From the NCBI RefSeq assembly GCF_048544455.1, contig NC_133536.1, forward strand, positions 28,088,152-28,152,151: a stretch of 64,000 nt of DNA, written 5' to 3'. Source of the DNA: Silene latifolia (Eukaryota; Streptophyta; Magnoliopsida; Caryophyllales; Caryophyllaceae). The notes under the pieces are model-generated. The model was not told the DNA's origin, searched no databases, and was given only the letters and a program-made list of their open reading frames with translations. Position numbers and translations under genes: made by a program. This document shows positions 47,682 to 58,835 of the stretch, in pieces (positions within the stretch are counted from its first letter, which is position 1; each line of letters opens with the position of its first letter).

Positions 47682-47992
47682 TTAATCAAATATGGGAAAA
47701 ATTAAAGCCTTTGGGTTCACTTGGGTAATAGAACATGAAACATGGTTAAAATGAGATATGGGTAAATAACAATGGTTAAAATGAGATATGGGTAAATAAC
47801 AATGGTCAAGGGTTTACGCCTAATTTCTTAGTCATATCTCATTTTAACCTTGTTTCATGAAATCTATTCTTCATTATTAGTTTAATCATTCTCTAGTTTA
47901 TTCACGTTCTTCTCTATTCAATAGTTTACATTTAGTTATTTTGGGTTGTAATTGGAAGATAAGAAGAAATTCATCTCCTTTATCAATCCAAG
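47682..47992. other. Rearranged duplicate of the TOP6A upstream region
   Basis: No gene. About 47686-47834 repeats 46629-46765. Inside it a 30-bp unit is tandemly doubled (47743-47772 and 47773-47802). 47833-47858 is the reverse complement of 47735-47760 with one mismatch, giving a foldback with a 72-base loop. The last five bases, CCAAG, are the target duplication of the next element. Confidence 0.8.
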
Positions 47993-49348
47993 TGTAACAC
48001 CCCCGCACACCAGGACGCCTTACCAAGGACCATCCTAGTGTATGACGGTGTCACCATCTCGGTTTCCCGAGGAAGTAGATCAAATTAGACAATAAAAGAA
48101 CAATTATGAAATATTAATGTACCTTATACAATACGACTCAATACAATTCTTTATACCAAAGATACAACTACAACACTCATGACACAACACCTCTAGACTG
48201 GTAGCGTGATGACTCGATCCCTCCAATCCTAGCAGCCACAATCAACGGTACCTGCTAAACCAACTGCTCACCACCCCCGAATGGATCACCGCAGATACCA
48301 CAAAACAACACGGGGTCAGTACCGACTAATCAAAGGTAAAACAGGTAAACAATGTAACCAGCTGATCATCCTCTGACCCAGTCTCCCGATCTCGCTCAGT
48401 AACCGACTACCCACCGACGTGTGTAGCCCTGCCAGATTACCCATCGCAAAAGGTAATCCTCGCCGCCAGTGGGTGACCACAGCCCATCCCACATAGTCCA
48501 GCTCATCAACGAGCGACTAACAATCCCTGTCCCTTAATGTGCACATCCCCTCCCGTGACGGGTTCCACGGAGGGCGAACTAGGGTGTGAAGCCACTCCCG
48601 CAAGTGACTCCACCACAATCACACTCACAGCATCACAGCTGTCACAACACCACAACCGTCACAACACAACCACACCAACACCGTCACCACAACACCCAAC
48701 CTCCGATGATCAGCAGATAACAAAAGATATGAAACAATAACAGTCACAATCAATTAACGGTACTGAGTAAGAAGACCTACCTCGACACAACCATGGAAGA
48801 CATCTATAACAGCCAAGCAGGACTCCAGTACGCATCCTACAACGATAACCATTCCTATTACACAACTATCCTCAAAGAACTCCCCAAAAGAAGTACAAGG
48901 CAGAAACTTACCTATCGCACGCCTCGACGGCGGCACAGACGACAACAACGCACGCCATTCTTCCTAAGTGAATCCCGTCCTTCCCTTGGTGAAAGTTTAG
49001 CCTAAACTCATGAGAGTGTGTAGAAATGGGTGATAGGAGAGGGAGGCAGGCTAGGGTTAGAGAAAGAGGAACTGTCGAGGGAATGGGAAATTAAATAAAT
49101 CTCGCGAACTTGCGTTTTATATTAACGCGTCAACAGCAGCCATACTCGGTCGAGTACCAGAGTACTCGGCCGAGTAGGCTCTACTCGGTCGAGTATTGAA
49201 GATACTCGGCCAAGTAGCCTCTGCTAGGTCGAGTAAGTCATCCTATCAAATATGTGTTGTAAGTCTGGTCTTTCCCCCTTTCCTCTCCAAGATCGGTCTT
49301 GGTCAACAGAGTCAGTCAACAAGGCCCTTAAATATCCTGGGTATTACA
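47993..49348 (-). repeat. 3' LTR (minus-strand element)
   Basis: 1356 bp with TG...CA ends. It contains a palindrome cluster at about 49142-49235. Confidence 0.93.
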
Positions 49349-51050
49349 GTCTTCCCCCCTTAAAAAGAACTTCGTCCCCGAAGTTCCGTCTCCGCGACAT
49401 CAACAACAAGGCCACGAAACCACAATCTACACACATAAAGACATACGAACTCCGGCCGTACTCGATACTACCACCACATCACATTATTCAACCAACAAAC
49501 ATACCACCACAGTTAACACGTACAAAATATACGAAAGGATACTCCCTCATAGACTCACAGCAAGGTACGTTCAACTCTCATACCATATGTTTTCCGTATA
49601 CTAATCCGGTGAAAGCAACACAACGACTACCAAAAGTACAGATCCTACACACCCATACAGGATTGCACATTCAAGCTACCTACAATATGACATAGATACA
49701 ACTTCAAGGAAACGTAATGAACTTCAATAACAACGTGTAACATAGTGTGATTCCAAATACCAACGTAGAAGTGGTTCAAGTATTACAGGCGTAATTTCAT
49801 CATTTGTCCTCGCGACATTACTCTTCCCCTCTTAAAGGAACTTTGTCCCCAAAGTTCACCGCTAGATACTTCCCGTACCCAAAGCCAACGCATACATCAT
49901 GACTGTGACATTATCCATAAACTCTTATAGCACAACTTACTTTATGACATTACAAGTTTGCGACTTATAGAGACAGAATGTTTCAGCAATTAAGTAGTGT
50001 ATATAAATCCAAATATGGGGTTAGCAAAAGATAGCAGCTTTATTCGTAAACTTTTAGGTTGGACATGTACCGGCCACTAGTTTCACTCATCCAGTTGGGG
50101 CGATTATAACCGTAACCAAACATATACACGTATAAGACTGGTGACCGCTACAACACCGTCTGGGTATTGTGTTACATTTCTATATTGTTTAAAGACTCGG
50201 GTATCCCCCTGAACAATTAAGTTCCTGGATACTAACCAATGCTCTATAACTAAACATTCACAAATGAATATGTTATCCAAGCAATCGCATACCTGTGACA
50301 TGATCATAGTTTACCTTTTGAACAATTTATTGCACAAAAAGACAGTCTAAGGCACCACAGACTCCGTCATACAATTATTCACATAACTCTTGCAATTCAC
50401 ATAACTATCACACGTCATGGTCTATGTATCGGTAATAATCGGCCGAGTATGGCTGACTACTCGGGCGAGTAAGCTCTACTCGGTCGAGTATGTTTGTATA
50501 CTTGGCCGAGTAAGCTCTACTCGGACGAGTAGTGGCTATACTCGGTCGAGTTATGACAGGCAGAGAGCTTTTTGTCGCCCTCACGTAGAGCATTCACAAA
50601 TTAACCTTCAACCAAACTCTTCACAACTATACCAAACATAACTAATTCCTAACATAACGAAATCCAACACGTCTCCATACGATAAGTTAAGTAAATAATG
50701 GCCTTATGGCCGAGTACAGTCATCCAACAGTAAATAATAAATCCCGAAAGTAAACATCCAACGCAAAAGTAATAAATCCAACACAAAAGAGATAAGTCCA
50801 ACACCAAAGAAGTCAATCCAGGCAATATAACCACACAAGATCAATAACCAGGACCCTCCATGTCATCGTCACCACCTGCACCAGAAGTACCTGCACCTGA
50901 ACTGCCCGCTCCTGGAAAGCCTGTTGTTGCTAAGTAATCCCCTCCGAGCTGGCTGCCGTAGTTGGCTCCCCACGGTCCCGCGAGGCAGCCAAACTCTGTC
51001 TCCTCCGGTGGTCTCCAATAACTCGGATCAACTCCGTAGCTGTGGAATAC
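49349..51050 (-). other. Interior non-coding part of the minus-strand element
   Basis: No supported gene. It holds a second cluster of TCGGTCGA-type palindromes at about 50437-50545 and a stretch of AAATCCAACA-like short repeats near 50740-50820. The purine tract is at 49351-49361. Confidence 0.7.
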
Positions 51051-52314
51051 TCATGTGTCCACTCCCGGTCCCCTCCACCAGACAGGCTGTGCTAGCTGTG
51101 TCCCTATGCCTTGGTTAAGGGCCATCTCATGCATGTTGCGGAGCACTAAAGTAGTGGAGATCCGCTCAGCCAGGTCACTCGGCTGCATCCTGGCGTCGTG
51201 CATTGTGGGGTAGGGCGAGTACTGGTAAGGGCAGAAGTCAGGGGTGGAGTAAGAGGGCTCGGGTACAACCGGGTCTGCCCTAGACTGCCTCACCCTACGG
51301 CGCTCTCGAGGTGGGGGAGCTGCCTGCTGCTGTCCCTCGGGCACGGTGATAGGCTTAGGTAGGTCCAAGAGAATCCTTGGGTCAATCAGGTAGGTCTGGG
51401 GCGCAGGCCTAGGAATGGCACAAGGCTCCCACTCAGCCAAATGGTCAACAACAAGGAGATGGGCTGGGTCTGGAAGCACCATCCACATAGATCCCCTCAC
51501 CTTCCAGGCATAAGACCCGTCATCCATCTTCCTCAACCATCTGTTCTGACGCCAGTACTGAGCGTCCATGGTAGGCACAATCTCTACATACTCGTTCCCC
51601 TCAGGAGGTGAGGCCTCAAAATCTGTTAAGCGCTGAGCTAGGCGGGTCACTATGGCCCCGCATGCAATGTGTCGGGTATCGGACTGTGCCATGCGCTCAA
51701 GACTAGAGCACACTACCCCTGGAGCACTGTAGTAGAACGGTTTCTGACGGTGTAGGTTAAGGTAAGACATAAGCAACATGACCTCATGAGAATTAATCTT
51801 ACTCACGTCGTCCCTCTCATACAACAGGCAGGTCATCATCCTCAAGAACATACAGAGAACAACATGTTGAACATCTTTAATTAGCATGGAACTGGTGCTA
51901 GGAGTAGGTCGGCCAGTCAAGTATGGAAGGTAAAGAGGTGCACCGCTGTTCTTGGCCACATCACTAAGGTACCCTTCCCCCTCGGCCTCTAGACCCAAAT
52001 GGTCAGCAAACTCGTCTAGGGTAAGCTCATGAACCTCATTCATGAGGCGAAAAGAGACAGTCTTTCCCTTTTTTTTCATAAACATAGGAGCTCAAAAACT
52101 CCAAGGTTAAATGGGGGTAAGATTTCTTCCTCACTTGATATAACCCTTCCATACCCAGAATCCGAAAGATATGAAATATGTCCTCTTTGATCCCTAAAGT
52201 CTCAAGAATACCAAGATTAATATAGCAGGTGGGAGGAAAAGGACGACGCATAAGGGCCACAAAAGCTTTACGTTGATTGAAATCAGAGAATATTACCGAT
52301 GGATGTGCCTCCAC
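51051..52314 (-). pseudogene. Athila ORF1-like coding block (fossil)
   Basis: The block encodes a protein with HELTLDEFADHLGLEAEGEG, a histidine/cysteine-containing middle (DTRHIACGAIVTRLAQRL) and a proline/arginine-rich tail (PPPRERRRVRQSRADP). The style resembles the ATHILA ORF-1 / 'plant retrotransposon ORF1' families found in gypsy elements that lack pol. I cannot place it more closely. It is the only coding block of the element, reads in the element's sense direction and is broken at about one place. Confidence 0.6.
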
Positions 52315-53801
52315 CCGTGGAACTACAGGTTCACTGCTGACTGACCCGTCTCAATCTGGACATTAGCACGAGTTCTTTTGTTGGGTAAGCCTCTGGTTTT
52401 CACCATGCTGCAAAAGAACAAGCTTTAACAGGGGATTGACACAACAACTCTTATCGCAAAAGACGGAATGTTTTCAATTGTATACAGATTTTGAAACGAT
52501 CTTTTAAGACAACTTTTATCAGAAAATCACCAAATACCTTACAAATTATATGGTTACAAGCTTTAAGTTGTCTCAAACCAAAGGATAAACATCAAACAAA
52601 GAGGGTTTCGTTTTTAGTAACCCTAGAATGCAGAAATCAAATTTTAACCATGAAATTGCTTAAACAAGGGCATACACGAGGTTTATATACGATTAAATCC
52701 AAGAATTAATAAGATGAAGACTCAATTTCAGTTGCTCACAAAGAGAATTCGAACTATAGCTGAAATTATACCATAACTTTGAAAAATAAAGAGAGAAATC
52801 GAATTAAAACCTTACCTTGAATTGGTTTATAGCAAGGGAGAAAGAATTAATCACCAAGGATTGACCCAAAAAGCTTGAGGAAGGTAGGGTATGGAGTTTT
52901 AGAGAGAGAGGGATGTGAAGATGGGAGGCGGAAATAAGAAAGGATGGGACGAGAATAGGGTTTTTGTATAACCCACTTAAGTCCCGATAAAGCAATACTC
53001 GGTCGAGTGTTGGGCATACTCGGCCGAGTGTCGACTACTCGGTCGATTATCCTTCTTGCTCGGCCGAGTTTTCAAGGACAGTAGCGATTTTAATTTTCAC
53101 CAAACGGACACTCGGTCGAGTACCGTAATCTACTCGGTCGAGTTTCCAAAAGTGAAGAGGAAATCATATTTTTCATTATTCCTGCAAAATAAATAACATC
53201 GTTCGGAGTTCCGTGCAACCGGCTTGTCACTATTAGAGCTTACTTCTACCACATTAACACACACCAACACGAATTCTTTTGTACACACATCATCAACTCG
53301 TCATTACTTCTCCTTACCTACCTTACTTTTACTATAGAACAATTCACATGTCACCTTAAATATATGTAACTATTTAACCACAGTAAACTTATGTATTACA
53401 TTATTACACATTCCGCTAATCATAATTTACTTAGCTTTAACCAACATTTACAAGACAGCCATTATCACATACGCAACCATTGTGGAACAAATAAATGGGC
53501 TTACCTCTAATCACTCTTCACCATAATTCATTCACCAACTCTAGACTTTTCCATACACATTGACACGCATCACCATAAACACAGATACACACAACGGCCA
53601 CCACTAAGCAACCAACGACTCTTACTAGCTACCCTTATTCCCGTGTCTGGCTTAAGTTCGATGGGGCCATGATTTTGAAATGAGGGTGCCTTCTCACCCA
53701 AAATCTAGCATCGGTTGGGGCTCCCAACGCACATACACCAGGTTCATTTTAATTGACACCCTACATTCATTAGATTCATTGGTTCAGGTTCCAAAATTTT
53801 C
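52315..53801 (-). other. 5' interior of the minus-strand element
   Basis: No further gene. It includes a palindrome cluster (about 52993-53147) and ends at the primer site. The polypyrimidine-poor leader is long for such an element. Confidence 0.6.
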
Positions 53802-53814
53802 GGCTCTGATACCA
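53802..53814 (-). other. Primer binding site, initiator tRNA-Met
   Basis: TGGTATCAGAGCC on the minus strand, four bases inside the 5' LTR. Confidence 0.88.
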
Positions 53815-53817
53815 CTT

Positions 53818-55189
53818 TGTAACAACCCCGTACACTAGGACGCCTTACCAAGGACCATCCCAGTGTATGACGGTGTCACCATCTCGGTTTCCCGAGGAAG
53901 TAGATCAAATTAGACAATAAAAGAACAATTATGAAATATTAATGTACCTTATACAATACGACTCAATACAATTCTTTATACCAAAGATACAACTACAACA
54001 CTCATGACACAACACCTCTAGACTGGTAGCATGATGACTCGATCCCTCCAATCCTAGCAGCCACAATCAACGGTACCTGCTAAGCCAACTGCTCACCACC
54101 CCCGAATGGATCACCGTAGATACCACAAAACAACACGGGGTCAGTACCAACTAATCAAAGGTAAAACAGGTAAATAATGTAACCAGCTGATCATCCTCTG
54201 ACCCAGTCTCCCGATCTCGCTCAGTAACCGACTACCCACCGACGTGTGTAGCCCTGCCAGATTACCCATCGCAACAGGTAATCCTCACCGCCAGTGGGTG
54301 TCCGCAGCCCATCCCACCTAGTCCAGCTCATCAACGAGCGAGTAACAATCCCTGTCCCTTAATGTGCACATCCTCTCCCGTGACGGGTTCCACGGAGGGC
54401 GAACTAGGGTGTGAAGCCACTCCCGCAAGTGACTCCACCACAATCACACTCACAGCATCACAGCTGTCACAACACCACAACCGTCACAACACAACCACAC
54501 CGTCACCACAACACCCAACCTCCGATGATCAGCAGATAACAAAAGATGTGGAACAATAACAGTCACAATCAATTAACGATACTGAGTAGGAAGACCTACC
54601 TCGACACAACCATGGAAGACATCTATAACAGCCAATCAGGACTCCAATACGCATCCTACAATGATAACCATTCCTATTACACAATTATCCTCAACGAACT
54701 ACCCAAAAGAAGTACAAGACAGAAACTTACCTATCGCACGCCTTGACGGCGACACAGACGACAACCACGCACGCCATCCTTCCTAAGTGAATCCCGTCCT
54801 TCCCTTGGTGAAAGTTTAGCCTAAACTCATGAGAGTGTGTAGAAATGGGTGATAGGAGAGGGAGGCAGGCTAGGGTTAGAGAAAAAGGAAGTGTCGAGTG
54901 AATGGGAAATGTAATAAATCTCGCGAACTTGTGTTTTTTATATTAACGCGTCAACAGCAGCCATACTCGGTCGAGTACTAGAGTACTCGGCCGAGTAGGC
55001 TCTACTCGGTCGAGTATTGAAGATACTCAGCCGAGTAGCCTCTGCTAGGTCGAGTAAGTCATCCTATCAAATATGTGTTGTAAGTCTGGTCTTTCCCCCT
55101 TTCCTATTAGTTGGGTATAATTCTCATCTTTTGTAAGTCTTGGTCAACAAAGTCAGTCAACAAGGCCCTTAAATATCCTGGGTATTACA
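53818..55189 (-). repeat. 5' LTR (minus-strand element)
   Basis: 1372 bp. It is longer than its partner mainly because of a 30-35-base piece near 55105-55139 that copies DNA just outside the element. Confidence 0.93.
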
Positions 55190-55194
55190 CCAAG

Positions 55195-56094
55195 TTCATT
55201 ACTTTCCTATTAGTTAGGTATAATTCTCATCTTTTGTTTACATTTGCTTTCATTTGTTTACATTTATTGTCTTACTTGTTTGTTATTCATTCAAAGTAGT
55301 AGTCTTTATCATGTTTACCTTGTTTGTTTGTGTATTGTTGCACTTTGTTGTTGATTTCACACCCATGAAAATGTGTGAGTAGTTTTGTCTAGGACTTATG
55401 AGTATATTGGGTTGTCAATGGGTGTGAATTTGGGTTATTAACATATAGATTTGGGTGATTTGTTGGTCTTTACTTTCATGCACATGAAGTGTTTGTAAAA
55501 ATATTTGAACGAAAGTTTGAACCTTTTCCTCACTTGTTTGACTTATCTTGGCGCCCTTTGCCATTGGATGACCTATCTTGGTGCTTAGGCTATTAGAAAG
55601 TCGATGTGTTATATGTGTGATGAGTTTATCTTAACTGAATGAAAATTTGTTAAGGAACTTAAGGTGACTAAGAAATTAGGCGTAAACCCTTGACCATTGT
55701 TATTTACCCATATCTCATTTTAACCTTGTTTCATTCTCTATTACCCAAGTGAACCCAAAGGCTTTAATTTTTCCCATATTTGATCAATTACTTTTTATAT
55801 TAGCTTATTTAAATATCTAGTTTGCATATTTGTTTATAATCAACAACCTGTTTTAGTTGCTTAGGCTAAATTGAGACTTGAATGAGCTAGATAGAAACGT
55901 CCGCCATCCTTGTGGTTCAACCCCGATAAATACGGGTTTTACAAATCACATGTCTAGATAGAAATATAGACGAGATAACATACAAAGCCCATTAGGATTT
56001 CTAAGTACGCACGCCATTACCATCATATAAAAGAGCATCCAAAACATCAAGTCATTAACCCATTAACCCATTTAAACATCATCAATCCAACAAT
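55195..56094 (+). other. TOP6A copy C upstream region
   Basis: No gene. From about 55640 it is the inverted counterpart of 46344-46770 and of 35590-35970. It includes the LTR-like CCTTGTGGTTCAACCCC block (about 55908) and the TATA box. 55195-55640 is AT-rich and has no counterpart in the other copies. Confidence 0.6.
56026..56033 (+). promoter_or_regulatory. TATA box upstream of TOP6A copy C
   Basis: TATAAAAG, 61 bases before the ATG at 56095, conserved in all three copies. Confidence 0.6.
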
Positions 56095-57324
56095 ATGATC
56101 CTCACCGACCTTGAATCGGACCGAGATATCATCTCCAAGCTTGAAAATGACCCCTACGATATCCCCTACGACATCGCACTCACACCACCTTCTGACCGCG
56201 ACCCCGATGAGTTAGCATTCACATCCACACGCAATTGTAATTTTGTTGAAGTCACCCGCGCCAAACCCTCACAAGTCCAGGAAAAAATCGAAACCCTAAT
56301 TTCGGATGCTGCCGAATCAATCAACACCGGTAAAGGCTTTAGCTTCTCGGTACCTTCACGTGCTCCTTCTAGCCATCTTTTCCATCCTACACGGAAATGT
56401 TTGATTCTTAAAAATAATCCATCTAGTCGCAGGTTTAAATCCGTCTCTACTGTTCTTAAAGCAACCATTACTGCGCGTATTCTTGCGCTTCTTCACCAGG
56501 TGGCTCGTAAGGGTATTCATGTTACGAAGCGTGATTTGTATTATAATGATGTGCCTTTGTTTCAGGATCAGACTCAGAGCGACGCCGTTTTGGATGATGT
56601 TGCGTGTATGGTTGGTTTTACTCGGTCAAGTTTGGGTGTGATGGCGTCGACGAAAGGAGCGGTGATCGGAAGATTAGTATTTACCGAAAAGGGTCATAAG
56701 ATTGATTGTGCTAAAATGGGACTAAGTGGGAAAGTGATACCGGCCAATATTGATGGTGTTGAGATTATTACCCAGGAAACTGATGCATTGTTTGTTCTAA
56801 TAGTGGAAAAAGATGATGTGTTTTTGAGATTGGTCGAGGATGAGTTTTATAATCGATTTCCTTGTATTATTATTAAGGGGAAAGGACAGCATGATGTCGC
56901 TACCAGGTTGTTTCTTAGTAAGATTCAGCGGAAGTTGGGGTTACGTGTTTTGGCATTGGTGGATGGTGATCCATATGGGTTGAAGATATTGTCGGTTTAT
57001 GGGTGTGGGTCGAAGAATATGTTGTATGATAGTTATAGTTTGATTACACAGGATATTAAGTGGTTAGGGATTAGGCCTAGTGATTTGGAGAAGTATGCGA
57101 TTCCGGAGCAATGTAGGTTGCCTATGACCGAGCAGGATATTAAGGTGGGGAACGATCTGTTGAAGGAGGATTTTGTGAAGAATAATCCTGGCTGGGTTAA
57201 GGAGCTGAAGCGGATGGTTCAGACAAAGAAAAAGGCTGAAATTCAGGCGCTTAGTTCTTTTGGTTTTCAGTACTTGACTGGGTATTATTTGCCTCATAAG
57301 TTGCAGAAGCTCGATTGGGTGTGA
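56095..57324 (+). CDS. TOP6A: DNA topoisomerase VI subunit A, copy C
   Basis: A 409-residue intact frame with the normal TGA after LDWV. The DNA-cleaving subunit of topoisomerase VI, expected to work with TOP6B in the nucleus. Catalytic Tyr150 is in [12 protein letters not shown]; Toprim Glu238 is in IVEKD and Asp290/Asp292 in LVDGDPYG. The N-terminal 110 residues are rich in Asp, Ser and Pro and look lineage-specific. It differs from copies A and B at positions conserved in recalled Arabidopsis SPO11-3: GQHDVAT for GQPDVAT, KNMLYDS for KNMSYDS, KYAIPEQ for KYEIPEQ and TGYYLP for TEYYLP. These may mark relaxed selection. It lies on the opposite strand from copies A and B. Whether it is expressed cannot be told from sequence. 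Confidence 0.9.
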   Translation: MILTDLESDRDIISKLENDPYDIPYDIALTPPSDRDPDELAFTSTRNCNFVEVTRAKPSQVQEKIETLISDAAESINTGKGFSFSVPSRAPSSHLFHPTRKCLILKNNPSSRRFKSVSTVLKATITARILALLHQVARKGIHVTKRDLYYNDVPLFQDQTQSDAVLDDVACMVGFTRSSLGVMASTKGAVIGRLVFTEKGHKIDCAKMGLSGKVIPANIDGVEIITQETDALFVLIVEKDDVFLRLVEDEFYNRFPCIIIKGKGQHDVATRLFLSKIQRKLGLRVLALVDGDPYGLKILSVYGCGSKNMLYDSYSLITQDIKWLGIRPSDLEKYAIPEQCRLPMTEQDIKVGNDLLKEDFVKNNPGWVKELKRMVQTKKKAEIQALSSFGFQYLTGYYLPHKLQKLDWV

Positions 57325-57600
57325 GTAGTAGTTGTTGGTTCGTGTTATTAGATCCCCTAGAGAGGTTGTTTCAGGAAGATGGTTTTATGTGTTTTGTATT
57401 TTTATTTGTGCTTTGCTTTTTAGAATTCGAATGTTAAAAATTACAGTTGTTAGAAACCAAAGGTGTGGAGTTTCTTGTATGTGATCATTGAAAGTTGAAT
57501 GAAAAACAATGGTTTCATGTTGCATCTCTTTTGTTTGTGGTAATATTCTTGCATGCATACCCACTTGCCTTCCTGTTTTTGTTTTCTATTTTGCACATAG

Positions 57601-57679
57601 GAAGCATCAGTCTTCGATTGATGGAGCTGATGAAATTGCATTCACTGACTGTGATCTTTGCGACCCGTGTAGTGTGTAA
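57601..57679 (+). other. Short exon-like 3' piece after TOP6A copy C
   Basis: TTGCACATAG acceptor, then a 25-codon frame (SSIDGADEIAFTDCDLCDPC) closed by TAA. Near-identical to 34001-34079 of copy A. Function unknown. Confidence 0.3.
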
Positions 57680-57829
57680 TGCAATTCATTTTTAAAATTT
57701 GATTATTGTGCACATTTTACATTGATTTTTCAGTTTTCTTTTGGCTGGCACCTCAAAATTCTCAGAATATGTAAACTAGGCTATGTAATCCATTTTCCCA
57801 CATAACAAAATGTGCATTGATATTCGGTG

Positions 57830-58736
57830 TTGGGGAAGTATGGTACAACTTCTTTGGAGATTGACGCTGATGTATCATTCTCTCATCCTAAACGGAAAAG
57901 GGATTCAGAAAACAATGGTAATGCTTTGATAAGATCATGTCTTTTACTCTCTCTTGAAGCTAGTTTTATAATTTATTCAATGCTATATTTCTGATGTTTT
58001 GAGGGACTTCTTTGTTTGAGCTAAGTTGATAAACATTCTAGTGCTAAACCACTCAAGGTTGAAGTTGAACGCATGTTGCATGCATTTTATGAAAACAAGA
58101 TTCATGAAGTTTGCCGAGCCTTCTTTTTTCCACATAAGATTCAGGTCCGTAGTTGTGCTATGTGGCAATTTCAAGCAATTCTCTTATAATGGTTCATTAT
58201 AGTTGCCTAATTTCTGGGTGGTTTTCAGGGGATTGCATTGATCTATTACAAGAGGTTTTATCTACATTGGTCAGTCATGGAGCATGATCCAAAATATGTA
58301 ATGTACGATATCTAACTAGCTGTTTGTGTTTCCATTAATAACTATATTATCATCCAGAAAGATTGTCCTCTATTGTTAATATAAACAATCTTACTATAGA
58401 CCCCGTTTCTACTCGGTCGTTTGAGTTGACATCACCATTTTAGGTTACTTATAGAAAGAGGACAAACAGGTTTTGGCTAAATCAAACTGGGAAATGTGGG
58501 GGAAGAAATCGTGTTGACAGCTCTAACTATCCATCACTTTTTAGTTTTATTGTTTGAAGACATGTGTAACCACTTTGTTGACTTGTAGCATCTATTCTTC
58601 TCTTTAAAATTGCAGGCTTACCTGTGTATATCTAGCTTGTAAGATAGAAGAGAATCACTCGTCTTCTGAGGACCTTGGCAAGATTATCCAGCTAGATCAC
58701 CAATTGATTTTAGATATTGAGATGCTAGTCCTTCGG
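57830..58736 (+). pseudogene. CYCH: Cyclin H, partial copy C (5' exon lost, 3' cut by insertion)
   Basis: Exons about 57830-57918 (SLEIDADVSFSHPKRKRD), 58042-58144 ([22 protein letters not shown]), 58229-58302 ([17 protein letters not shown]) and 58616-58736 ([19 protein letters not shown]) have GT/AG borders and keep one another's phase. The first coding exon is absent; TOP6A occupies its place upstream. The exon that follows in copy A (SLGFDLIVY) is absent, because a retrotransposon starts at 58836 in the intron. If TOP6A transcripts read on, these exons could be spliced to them, but there is no direct sign of that. Confidence 0.85.
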
Positions 58737-58835
58737 GTACATATGCATTCTCGGCTTTATTTCATCTTGGATCAACAAATCTTGAACAGCAAGAAGCTAC
58801 CTCTTTTGGTTTGATTTCAATACTATTATGTTGAC

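Larger units (their letters stand above)
47993..55189 (-). mobile_element. Non-autonomous LTR retrotransposon with one ORF (fossil)
   Basis: The LTRs 47993-49348 and 53818-55189 are flanked by CCAAG (47988-47992 and 55190-55194). Orientation is minus: the primer site TGGTATCAGAGCC (initiator tRNA-Met) reads from 53814 down to 53802, and the purine tract AAGGGGGGAAG (49361-49351) precedes the 3' LTR. Structurally whole. The 4.5-kb interior has no protease, RT or integrase, only an Athila-ORF1-like coding block. The LTRs differ by a small number of substitutions, roughly a few percent by eye, so insertion is recent. TCGGTCGA/TCGGCCGA palindrome clusters occur in each LTR and twice in the interior. 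Confidence 0.9.

Noticed and set aside
49142-49235. Palindrome array looked CRISPR-like
   Set aside because: Spacers are short and irregular, units vary, and the array lies inside an LTR of a plant retrotransposon. No cas genes.
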